Below are positions 11,963 to 20,982 of a stretch of DNA of 64,000 nt, in pieces. A program made the translations under genes and the position numbers. The stretch covers positions 48,489,958 through 48,553,957 of the forward strand of contig CM055103.1 of assembly GCA_029204225.1 (NCBI GenBank). Direction: 5' to 3'. Under the pieces are notes generated by a model. The model did no database searches. It worked only from the letters and a program-made list of their open reading frames with translations, and was not told where the DNA came from. Position 1 is the first letter of the stretch. Every line of letters begins with the position of its first letter. This DNA comes from Diphasiastrum complanatum (taxonomy: Eukaryota; Streptophyta; Lycopodiopsida; Lycopodiales; Lycopodiaceae).

Positions 11963-13131
11963 GTTGGCTGATTCTGACGAATCTCCAAGATACTCGGACA
12001 GAGCAACTCAAGAGCACCTCTCACCTTAGACCGAGGAGGTCTCTGAAAAGACGAGACTAATGAAGACTGAGAGCCGAGTATGAGAGCCGAGAAATACTAG
12101 CTAGGAAAAACAAGTAAGAACTGTGTAAGCCTCATGGTGAATCCCGAAAGATGGAATGACCATGTAGGAACTAGTATTTTTAAGCAAATGTAATAAGTAC
12201 AAGTAGACCCCTCTTAAAGAAAGTAGAGTGAGCCACCTTTTGATGGTGACCTCTAGTGGAGAGCAATATTCCACTTGTAATTTGTGAAATGTGGAAATTC
12301 CACTAGGATGCCACCTAAGGAGCTCTCTTGCTTATTTAAGAGACTCTCTCTTTGTGAAGAGAAGCTTTTGCATTGTATCTACTCCATGCTTAATAAGAAG
12401 ATTTTCCATGAGTTTGATGCTACACTAAGCTCCTTGATCATGATGGTTTTCTTGAGTGATTCTCCTATGATCATGCCCTTCCATTCATATTGTTTGTGGT
12501 TGTGGATTTAGAGTAGATTAATTTTCTTGCTTTCCTAGTTGTGGATTAGATTTCTTGTTTTCTTGTGGATTAATGTAGGAGCCGACATTCAAGTAAACTA
12601 AATAGGCTGGATCTGTGGTGTGATTCTTGCATATCTCTGTACAATCCAGTTCTTGATGTTCTTGGGATGTCCAAGAATCAAAAGGCTGGTTGGTTTCTTG
12701 ATTCTTGGACTTCTAACATGCTGTAGATTAGTTTCTTGTTTCTTGTTTTGTCAATTTATGCAAGGTAGTTCAGTGTTAATGTAGTGTAGGCTCTGATTTC
12801 AGTCCGTTTTAAGTGTAGATAGCTGTAGAATGTGTAGAACATTCATTGGTTTGTATGTTGATCTGTGAATGAGCGTTCTTGGCTTGCATCCATGTAGAAT
12901 GTAAGTGCGTTCAAGAGCGACGTCCCTGAGTTGTCCTTTGACAGGCAGGACATAAAGAAAATACTAAAACGATACTCTGTCCCTTCTGCCTGGGTTGGCA
13001 TTGTTAAATCAAGAAGACATCTAACGAATGCCTTTAAGCCTGGTAACAGGCAAAAACGGTTCTGAAGAAGTAGAAAGAATCAGAGAAACAAGTAAACAAC
13101 AGGTCCTCTGGAGCAGGGGATCTGTCAATAG
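11963..13131 (+). mobile_element. LTR-like insertion (probable solo LTR) in Copia gag
   Basis: The sequence TTCCT occurs at both edges (11958-11962 and 13132-13136). Removing the insert rejoins gag (RLLTLRN to NQIFQSF), so the duplication reads as a TSD. The insert begins GTTGGCTGATTC and ends CTGTCAATAG. It includes a TATA-like TATTTAAGAG near 12335 and an AATAAG near 12392 downstream, as in an LTR promoter and terminator. No coding frame. The termini are not perfect TG...CA, so the class is uncertain. Confidence 0.6.
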
Positions 13132-13457
13132 TTCCTTAGTGTGAGCAACCTAGATGTGTTCTTTGCTTCATAAATGGATTGTAGTTTGCCCAAGTCTCCT
13201 TGGCCAAGATGCAAGAGCCAATCTCCCTCAACACTTCATTGGATACATTCATCTTGATGATATGTAGGGTTATCCTTGACCTCTTCTTCTTGAACTTTAT
13301 GGATTCTTGAGGCACTTGAGGCTCCTCCTCATTGCCAAGCACAATATCCATAATATCTTGAAGCACCAAAATAGACTCCATCCTACCCTTCCAAAAGAAT
13401 AGTTGGAGGAATTCAACCTTTCACTTGCCTCCAATAGGTACCCCCCATTGATGCCAT
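13132..13457 (-). pseudogene. N-terminal part of the old Copia gag
   Basis: The start MASMGG (ATG at 13457) is followed, after a one-base slip, by YLLEASERLNSSNYSF. Then from 13381 comes MESILVLQDIMDIVLGNEEE and the NVSNEVLREIGSC block, and in the next frame YEAKNTSRLLTLRN just before the insertion site. Homologous to the first 110 residues of the intact gag at 40.1 kb. At least two frameshifts. Confidence 0.75.
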
Positions 13458-14396
13458 GATGAGACAAATGAAAATGTACACAAAGTACAATATTGTGAAA
13501 TGACTCTACAAAGTGATTTTGTCATTCCCTAAAGACTAGACTAAAATAAATTAAAGATCTAGCAAGATCTACACAAGATCTCTATCACAAATCCTAGAAT
13601 CAATTTTCACCAAAAGCTTTTCTTGTAAACAAAGTACAACACATGTGAAAGGACTCCAATAATGACTTTGTGTTCTTCAGAACACTAGATTTGAACACAT
13701 AAAAAATCTAGAAAGATCTACTAAAAGATCTAACAAACATAGGAATCACATCACACCAAAACCTAGTCAATTGGAAATTAGGCCTTGCCTTGATCACCAA
13801 AATCAAAGCACTCCAAATTTGCACCAAACCACACCAAATTCAGATCCAATCACCCCTATTGGACTCCAAAACAACCAATGACTCTAACTCTTTAGAGCTG
13901 GAATGGATTTGAAAAGATTTGATTACAAATAATGTCCTAGATCCTTGTCACTTGACTAGAATTGAGAGAACCTTTCAAATTTGGACATAACACTCAAGAT
14001 CAAGGGCATTAAACCATAAAGATCCAAAAAACACCAGGTGGGCACACCTGCCTACCCTCAAACATTGGATCCATACATCAACAAGGTGCATCAACAACCC
14101 TTGGGGGCTTGGTCTTCTCAATCTACACTTGATGCTCTTTCCAACAAATCTCAACTTGGGCTAATGGATCAAAGATGAAAGTTGTTACAAAATTCCAAAG
14201 TAGATGCAACTCACATGTGGCCTGTACTTTTCATACATTAAATTCTCACAAATGATCCAAGAAATCACTCAAAACAAACAATCATTAGCCAATTTGAATC
14301 TAGAAGACAACTGAGATGCAAGAGCACTATCAAACCTAGAATTTCACTCAAAATCTTGCTTCATAGAGATCAAACTTCATGCATTCATGTACCTAG
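13458..14396 (-). other. Untranslated leader of the old Copia
   Basis: Lies between primer site and gag on the minus strand. No gene seen. Rich in short direct repeats such as CACACCAAA and AGATCTA. Confidence 0.5.
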
Positions 14397-14408
14397 GCTC
14401 TAATAACA
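14397..14408 (-). promoter_or_regulatory. Decayed primer-binding site of the old Copia
   Basis: The minus strand reads TGTTATTAGAGC beside the LTR edge, two mismatches from the plant copia initiator-Met site. Confidence 0.65.
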
Positions 14409-14900
14409 TGTTAAAAAATAAGATTTGAGAACCATGCAAAGATCTACAATGACCTCCATGCATGTGAGGTTGCACAAGATGCATCTATGATAGATCAAAT
14501 CGGATTTTCAAGGGCTATTTATCAAGCTTTGAATCAAGGCAAGAGCTCATATACAACAAAAGTTATGATCATCCAAAGAGAAGCAAATTTTTCACATTCA
14601 CATGAAAAAACAAACCGAAATTCACTATGAGAGACAAAACCAAGCATGTTGCTCTTGAGTAGAGAGAAAAATATACTCATACTCGAGTAGAGAGAGAATA
14701 GACCAAAAATGTATGTAAACCAAAATTGCATTAACTCTCAACTTCATAGTCTGTACAATGAGTGAACTGATCTATATAGGGATTCGAGATTGAAAAGGAG
14801 TAGAAAGCAAGTAAAATGATTGAATCTCTTACATAGCTTCTCTAACTTTGACTGGTCTAGTGAGATAAGGACTCTTGATTATGATTGGATCAATTTCATG
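14409..14900 (-). repeat. 5' LTR of the old Copia (outer end damaged)
   Basis: Aligns with 5681 onwards through the empty insertion site (CATGTTGCTCTTGAG at 14648) and the block TAGAGAGAGAATAGACC, ending near ACTTTGACTGGTCT at 14860. Beyond that it differs from the partner LTR. Confidence 0.7.
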
Positions 14901-14961
14901 GATCTTTCACTTTTGATTGGTCACATGACTTTGTGACAACACATAGGAAAGTGTCACTAGC

Positions 14962-15453
14962 TGTAAAGACCACTAGGGAAAACCTCTAAGATGAGGATTG
15001 GAAAACACAACAAGAGAGACGATGGAGCAAAACCACCCAACCAAACCTAGATCCCTCCTGGAGAATCCTCCTAGATCTAGCCCCCAAGCCATGCCATGTG
15101 ATAGCAAGAGGATATGAGCTCAATTGGTAACCTAGACCAAAGTCGTCGACGAGATAATCTCTACCTCAATATGTAGAGAGTAGATTCTTGTGCATGAACC
15201 CATGCAATCCCCATGCAGGTCAACTATAAATAGGTCACAGCTCTTCATGCATTCCTCCTGCCTATATCCATCACACGTACATGCACTACTCCATATGTCT
15301 CAATTAAAGTGTCTGGGTCCTCTCAAGGTCATTAGTCACCAACAGGCCTCGACGTGGAATAAAATCTAGGCGTGACCAATAATCTCGAACACTGGAGGGC
15401 CGGCCTACCATATTAGAACTATTCCATGTCCTTTGCTGAATTTGGTCGTAACA
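14962..15453 (-). repeat. LTR of a gypsy chromovirus (492 bp)
   Basis: Begins TGTAAAGACC and ends GGTCGTAACA, so on the minus strand it runs TGTTACGACC...GGTCTTTACA. Next to its right end the minus strand has a purine tract (GGGAGGAAGA), preceded by the end of a chromodomain, so this is a 3' LTR. Contains TATAAATAGG near 15228. The same arrangement recurs at 51.2 kb. Confidence 0.7.
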
Positions 15454-15642
15454 TTCTTCCTCCCTTAAATAGGTTTTGTCCTCAGAACAAAAAAAAAACA
15501 TGAAACTATTCTTTAAGCTTTCAAGTTTTTTCCATGAATCATTATTCTTAGTCTGATCTTTGCATTTGAATAAATATTCAGATATGCAACAATTTTTAAA
15601 TTGGTTGCTCATGAATACTAACTCAAATTCCCAAAGATACAC
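15454..15642 (-). pseudogene. Chromodomain remnant of a gypsy chromovirus
   Basis: The minus strand reads EYLFKCKDQTKNNDSWKKLE, with the chromodomain pattern YLxKWKG...SWE (Trp changed to Cys). It sits a few dozen bases before the polypurine tract and LTR. No integrase or RT is left upstream, so this is a 3'-end stub. Confidence 0.6.
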
Positions 15643-16098
15643 TAAGCTCTAAATCTTCCAAATGGGTTGATCTACTCCAAAATAAAAGTTCATCACCTTC
15701 ATGTAATCCCAATTACATGAAACATTGGGTGATTTTATTTTATTTCAAAAATCAAATCCGAAAGCTGAAGAAATTTCATTTTAATTATAGTCTAAAACTT
15801 ATCCACAATTTCTTGCAGAAAATAATGCTTCTTGGTACAAATATTCTTAGAATATCTAAATATTTTAAAATATCACAATTTAGTCATTAAGAATCTCTAG
15901 GAGATCCATCAAGTCTCAGACAATTATAACTCACTCCAGAGTACTATAGTTACTCCAATGAGTTAATAGCTCCATTTCTAAATAAAAAAAGACCCTTTGT
16001 AAAGATACTTTATCAAATGAGACTTTGTCAGATCTCATGGATCAAGGTTGAGATAGTAAACAAATAATGACATAGAATGTAGGATTAAAAAGTCGTCA
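15643..16098. other. AT-rich spacer, nothing recognised
   Basis: No coding frame, repeat or splice logic that I can support. It lies between the gypsy stub and a small unknown open frame. Confidence 0.4.
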
Positions 16099-16419
16099 AT
16101 GATCTTCCATTATCATATCGAAAAACAAATGCTCAGTCTCACATTTAGCTATGAGAGATACAAGAAAATTGAAGGTACATGGCTACCACTGGATCAAGAC
16201 TTTGAACTAAATGGTCACTCAAACCGAATGGAGATAAGCATTATCTACAATGAAGAATATTTGACTATGGTTGAGGTGAAAGAGCATTGGAAGCTTGATT
16301 TTATCAGAACAGAGCTCCTACTATTACAAACCAATTTGCCACCATATTTCAGATTTATCATCAACGAAAGACTCGTAAGTACTCTTTGTTTATTGCCATT
16401 TCAAAATAGTACAAAATAG
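16099..16419 (+). CDS. Hypothetical small ORF of unknown function
   Basis: A 106-residue frame with ordinary amino-acid composition (YKKIEGTWLPLDQDFELNG, NLPPYFRFIINERL). No family recognised. A good 5' splice site (CTC|GTAAGT, 16375) follows INERL, so this could be an exon of a gene, or a relic of the same element that contributes the convergent Ulp1-like gene ending at 16463. No start context or partner exon was found. Treat as a possible exon only. Confidence 0.25.
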   Translation: MIFHYHIEKQMLSLTFSYERYKKIEGTWLPLDQDFELNGHSNRMEISIIYNEEYLTMVEVKEHWKLDFIRTELLLLQTNLPPYFRFIINERLVSTLCLLPFQNSTK

Positions 16420-16462
16420 TTGAAAATGGCATAATTTACAATTGCACATTCACTAATATTTG

Positions 16463-17690
16463 TCATGTCACAGATGCAAAAAAGACAGGAGCTGATAACG
16501 TGCTGCAAAGATCTACATCCTTAGCACCATCTTCAACAATGGGAGGCTGAAGCCTTGCCCTCGCCAGTATGCTTAGGATAATTTCTTGTCTAAATTTGTA
16601 CACCTGGCTTGATGTGTCTTCAGGAAGTGTAAACTACAAGATAGAACATTCATGTTTTAGTAACGGCTAAAAAAATCAACAGAATAGAAAAACTAATCAC
16701 GATTCCAAAACCAAGAATAGACAGAATAAATTACCTTTGAAATATCAACATCCTCCTGAAGGTTGAACCACTCAAAAAATAACTTTGCATTATATAAAGT
16801 GTACCACCCACAGCTGAATGAATCATTTTGCTGGGGTGACTGCAAAATAATTCAACACACAAGAAATCAATTAAGAAACATAATGAATTAGAATGAAACA
16901 AATACATTAGAATACTAATTTTAAAATGTTGTTAAGAAAGACAAAATTTACCTCTAAATTGATTGCCGATCAATTGAATGGGGAACATCTGTTGGAATAT
17001 ATTTAGTTAAATATGGCAAGTACATATCTACATCCTTATGCATATTGCTAGCCAAGTTCATCTTGACACAAAATACTTTAACAATATTATCTACAAATCT
17101 CTTAGTAGAGATCGAGTTTAAACTCCAATGGTCACTGCAAAATAAAATAGAAAGTCCATTAGCTGCAATTCTGAGAACTATTTCTATTGATAATGCCAAT
17201 GATAAAGCATTAAACAACAAGAAGCATTTAACATATCTTACTTGGTATGATAAGGCATGAGCAGGTATTTTGTTGCTGGTGTGAATCCACTAGTAAGACA
17301 TTGTGACAAAGTGTCGTTATCCTCCTTGAAGGCCTGAAGCAAAAGTTACTGAGCACCAACAATTCATTGGATGAATCTCTTGCAATGTCATATTGCAAAT
17401 AGTGTAATCCCAAACTCTATCACAAGATCACTGATAGAAGCCCATCTACTTTTGAGATCCAAACAATTAATAACTCTACAATTAATACTGAAGTCAAGTT
17501 CCTCTAATCTAAAACAAAATGGAACTCCAATTCTATCTACAACATTAGATATGTCACTCTCAAATTTAAGATAATCGTCCAAATCTATATATGTATAAAA
17601 ATTTGGAGGATGAGGAGGCGGATGAGTAGTATCTACAGGATTATCCAAAATGGATGTAGCTATGTTTACAGCCGTATCTAGTGCAGCAGT
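16463..17690 (-). pseudogene. Spliced Ulp1-like (C48, SUMO-protease family) pseudogene
   Basis: Minus-strand exons with GT-AG borders: 17333-17242 (ends KYLLMPYHT), 17134-16952 (NDHWSLNSIS, catalytic His), 16839-16735 (SPQQNDSFSCGWYTLYNA, catalytic Gln and Cys), 16633-16463 (last exon, stop at 16463). The first three pairs of borders join in phase up to His. An upstream exon near 17690-17390 (LDDYLKFESD, SISDLVIEFG) is probably the start of the protease region. The H..D..Q..C order and QQN...CG box are those of C48 cysteine proteases, which cleave SUMO or ubiquitin-like tails; in plants many copies ride on DNA transposons. A TAG just before the 16952 donor and a phase clash there break the reading frame. 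It lies head to head with the H3-like gene at 18533. Confidence 0.7.
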
Positions 17691-17774
17691 ATCTACGTTA
17701 TCAACATGGTTAGTTTGAGGGTGTCGATAAGGAAGTGACTAATATCCTTAAAGGATGATTAAAATGAGGCCCGA

Positions 17775-17845
17775 GATATCGCACTTGTGCGCAGGTAAAG
17801 ATCAAGTAACAACAGACAATACAAAGCGGCGCACAAGAGCGATAT
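17775..17845 (-). repeat. Inverted leader-motif pair upstream of the Ulp1-like gene
   Basis: GATATCGCACTTGTGCGC at 17775 and its near-complement GCGCACAAGAGCGATAT at 17829. The motif is the same as in the plus-strand leader, here downstream of the leftward TATA-like box. Confidence 0.65.
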
Positions 17846-18266
17846 GCCGTGAAATTCGAGAAAAGAAAAAGCAAAAAAATTATCGGGTTGCATGTCTTTT
17901 ATAGGGAATTTTTTCGCACGTGCGGTCAATGGTCAACGGACACGCATTGGCTGGCCATTGGTTCGCATGTTTTGGCACGTGTGATGTGACAGTTGGACAT
18001 GTGTGATATGGCATGAGGACATGTGTCACGTAGTCATTGGCTGGATGGAAAACACATGTCGCTTTCCCATTCGTCTATACGATCACACACGTGTGAAATG
18101 ACAACGTGACATGTGTCACTAGATCATTGGTTGTATGGATGCCATGTGTCACTTCCAAATGAGTTGATAGTTCGCACGTGCCACAAAACGTTCTTTCGCA
18201 CGTGCGAATCGCGATATATAACTCACAAACTACAAGGCATTTTTTTCACTTTTTTTTTCTTCCGCA

Positions 18267-18517
18267 TATCGCACTTGTGCGCCATTGGCTTATTTGCTAT
18301 TCTACCTACTGCCTTCCCCAAGCACAAGTCCAATATCCCCGCATACAGTTTCCACGTATCGCACTTGTGCGCCTCACTTCTATATATTCTGATTTCACTT
18401 ATACTTCCCTCGCACAAGTCTGATATACCGTACTATATTTTCGTACATATTGTTTCTCTGCGAACGCTTTGGACCCCTTCCCATCCTATCTTTCTCATCA
18501 TGCACAAGTGTGATATC
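18267..18517 (+). repeat. Hairpin-forming leader repeats upstream of the H3-like ORF
   Basis: Alternating forward and inverted copies of a ~16-base motif: forward ATATCGCACTTGTGCG (18267), inverted GCACAAGTCCAATATC (18322), forward TATCGCACTTGTGCG (18357), inverted CGCACAAGTCTGATATA (18411), inverted GCACAAGTGTGATATC (18502). The last ends 15 bases before the ATG at 18533. Neighbouring forward and inverted copies could fold into RNA stems. Confidence 0.7.
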
Positions 18518-18532
18518 CCTCAAAATACCTCA

Positions 18533-18889
18533 ATGGACATTAGAATGCAGATGAAGAGAGAATTCTTCTCTGCTGGTGCATCCTCAGCCCCTGTCATTGC
18601 CATTAATCCTCCCATTTGAACTACAAGGCACAACCGCAGCAGGTGGCTCTCTGATATTCGTAAGTATCAAAGATCAACCAATATACTGATTCAGAGAGCT
18701 CCGTTCTACCGTGTTTTCCATCACATTACTAGGAATTATCTCGGTCATTTTGTCAGATTTACACCCTCGGCTCTTCAGTGTCTTTAAGAGGCTACTGAGG
18801 ACTATATAAGCCTTTTTTTTGAAAATTCATTTTTGCTCGCTATACATGCTAAGAGAGTAACCATTATCCCTAAGGATTTCCAACTATAG
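18533..18889 (+). pseudogene. Divergent histone-H3-like ORF (CENH3-like features), broken
   Basis: One 118-codon frame, unspliced, with stops at codon 29 (TGA), 85 (TAA, at a position that is Gln in H3) and 119. It contains IRKYQRSTNILIQRAPF (H3 IRKYQKSTELLIRKLPF), [23 protein letters not shown] and [18 protein letters not shown] (H3 [18 protein letters not shown]), so alpha-N, alpha-1, alpha-2 and alpha-3 are all present in order. TN-LI, EDY and KDF are residues seen in plant CENH3 rather than canonical H3. The tail is ~37 residues, shorter than H3, and RWLSDIR replaces the PGTVALREIR segment. Downstream exons (18890-20081) may belong to the same transcript. Could be a decayed CENH3 retrocopy or an H3-like protein of a mobile element. 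Confidence 0.75.
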
Positions 18890-20081
18890 ATGAAAATGTG
18901 GAAAAGATATTCCAAATTATATATGTCTCAGCTAGCTGCTCCCAGATTACACACGTCTCAGTCGGCTGCTCCCAGATGCTCCCAGACTTGATCCACTAGA
19001 TAGGACTTACCTCCCTACCAAGTGGCCTAGTAAGCATCTAACCCCCAAGAGAGCCTCGAAGATAGTGATTTTCTTGATGTAAATACCGATGTGCTTCAGG
19101 ATTCATTCATTGGCCAGATTATTATCTGCTGATGAATCGATCTCTATAGATGAATCTAAATGTCTTTTTAATTTGCCAATGTATTATATAAATGACGATG
19201 TATGTAATACTATAGCTGATTTGTGTCAGTTTTTTGACTATCGTGAGGATGAGGTGCTATGTTTATTATCTGGCACAATTTCTGAATTCTCCGACCTTAT
19301 AGATTTTGAAATAGATGACCTTGTTGTTGGAATTAATTATGATGATGAGGATGGACTTATGATCGGTGAATAATGCTTAAAGAGAACTTCATCAAATTTT
19401 GCTGAGCATGGATGAAGCATACCATCTGATGAAGAATTCACTACATTTCAATCCCAGATGGGCTCCCCTCGTCCATCATTAATGCATTTCACAGATGATT
19501 CTTCTTCTGTAGGTGGTCATAATATTGATCATCTAGATCTGGTTGTTGTTGATGATGAAGAATGTGTAAGTGTTTAAACTTTATTGCATTAGAATGTTGT
19601 TAGTTGTTGAATGTTTTTTTTGTTAACTTTATTTTTATTGCAGGATGCTCTCATAATTGATGACTTTGCTGCGAGATGAGGTGGTTACAGACAACATGCA
19701 TCCTTGTTCCAAAGGGATAGTGGACTTGGCCACTATCTTAGGCATTTTCTAAAGAATGAGATCTGTATTGCTCATTCAAAGGTGAGCCCAGTTGGGAAGA
19801 CTCTGATAATGGCAGTTAAAGCTTTATCTTTTTATCTAGGAGGACATAAATTTGTTAAGACAAATAAGATCATTTTTGTCAAAAGATCTTATGTTTTGAA
19901 CATTCTAGGTTTTACTGATGGGAATGTTCCTTTAAGGAGCTCCCATTATTCATTGTACTCTACTTATTTTGAACTTAGTGGAGATAAGAATAATGCACAT
20001 CTATTAGATGCATACTCAAGCAAAGAATTTCTTCATGACAATATAGCCATAGAAGCTGACACAAAAGTTGATGATGAATAG
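18890..20081 (+). pseudogene. Acidic downstream exons of unknown function, 3' of the H3-like ORF
   Basis: Same strand as the H3-like ORF. Pieces: 19089-19373, an acidic frame (YREDEVLCLL, DLVVGINYDDEDG); 19400-19566, SDEEFTTFQSQMGSPRPSL with an acidic end and a GTAAGT donor; then, after a TTGCAG acceptor (19643), a final exon to 20081 with GLGHYLRHFLKNEICIAH, KTLIMAVKALSFYLGGHKF and LNILGFTDGNVPLRSSHY. Scattered in-frame stops (for example TGA at 19676). I recognise no domain. The splice borders suggest one multi-exon gene with the H3-like region at its N-terminus, but this is inferred. Confidence 0.4.
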
Positions 20082-20982
20082 TCAGCACTTTGTATTTTGT
20101 TATAATACAATCAATACATTTACATTGAGTATTTCTCCTCTCTCTTGTTCCATGAATTTGCAAGCAGTTCTGAACATGTCATGATTTGATGACAATGATG
20201 ACTTAATGTCTTTGTTATCTTCTACTCAACAATCATCTAATTTTCTCTTCCTGTATGAACTTGCGTGCTTTTCTAAACTTGTTGTGTTGTGTGAACTTTG
20301 TTATATGTCGAATCTGAACTCTGCGGTAGAACCACTGAAACAATTGACATTACAATACAAAACATTTGTATATTGAAAATAATTCTCAATTTTTTTTTTA
20401 ATAACTTGTCTGACTAGATATGCCATTAATTCTCAGTAACATACATGTCCAAGTTGGGGCATTCTTGTTAGTCCATTAGCTAACTTTCCATTAGAGTGTC
20501 TAAAATATTAGGCTTAGATCAATCTTTTTTTTTTTCAACAAATTTGTTTTATACTATGAAATTGTAACACATCCAAAATCATGGATCCATAAGCTATTCA
20601 TAATGAGTTTATTTTGCAAGAAATCATATAATAAAGAAATTTGATGAGTATACTTAGTGGTAGAGTGAAACTCGTCATTATGCATTTGCTTGTTTTTTTT
20701 GTTGTTGTGAAGATTATTAAAAGATGAGCAGATAAGCGGAACTGGAAGATTATGTACTACATTTAGGGCCCTGGGGGGCCCTTAATGTGGCGTTATTAGC
20801 CAGCCTCTCTCCCTTCATTTCCCTTCAGAAGCAAAAAGAAGACTCCTGCTTGGGCTTCGCTTGCATCTCTGAATATTGACATAAGATTTTTGAGAAGATT
20901 TCTATCATTTTTGCTTCAAGCGAGGTCTTTCTTAGACTTCATATGTCATTTCATTACAGTGTGGTTGAAATGAGCATCTCTA
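20082..20982. other. Intergenic or element 3' region and gypsy leader
   Basis: No coding sequence seen. Contains a near-palindromic GGGCCCTGGGGGGCCC at about 20766. The last part presumably belongs to the gypsy element that follows, but I find no clear 5' LTR or primer site. Confidence 0.4.

Larger units (their letters stand above)
5681..14900 (-). mobile_element. Old Ty1/copia element, minus strand, with three nested insertions
   Basis: The two LTRs start TGTTAGAAAATGAG (5681) and TGTTAAAAAATAAG (14409) and stay alignable for several hundred bases. From right to left the minus strand reads LTR, degenerate initiator-Met primer site (TGTTATTAGAGC), gag, CCHC knuckle, protease, remnants of the integrase-RT linker, polypurine tract, LTR. 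Integrase and most RT are gone. Three younger insertions interrupt it: 5924-8276, 10673-11560 and 11963-13131. The right LTR loses similarity near 14870, so its outer end is damaged and I cannot call a TSD. Confidence 0.8.
17775..18532. promoter_or_regulatory. Palindrome-rich, apparently bidirectional promoter
   Basis: The minus-strand TATA-like CTATAAAAG (17896-17904) and plus-strand TATATA (18215-18220) point away from each other. Between them lie five CACGTG cores (17917, 17976, 18088, 18175, 18199), most inside longer palindromes such as TTCGCACGTGCGAA, plus several CATGTGTCAC copies. CACGTG is the G-box bound by plant bZIP and bHLH factors. Each transcribed leader then carries inverted copies of a second motif (see the two leader entries). 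The layout suggests coordinated transcription of the Ulp1-like gene leftward and the H3-like gene rightward. Confidence 0.55.

Noticed and set aside
15100-15150. tRNA-like A box (AGCTCAATTGGTA) inside the gypsy LTR
   Set aside because: No B box downstream and no cloverleaf; treated as part of the LTR.
17134-17220. MLFNALSLALSIEIVLRIAA as an N-terminal membrane segment of the Ulp1-like gene
   Set aside because: These bases lie between a GTAAGA donor and a TTTTGCAG acceptor that join in phase, so they are an intron.
20750-20800. GGGCCCTGGGGGGCCC palindrome as a terminator or element end
   Set aside because: No partner repeat or flanking duplication; could be chance.
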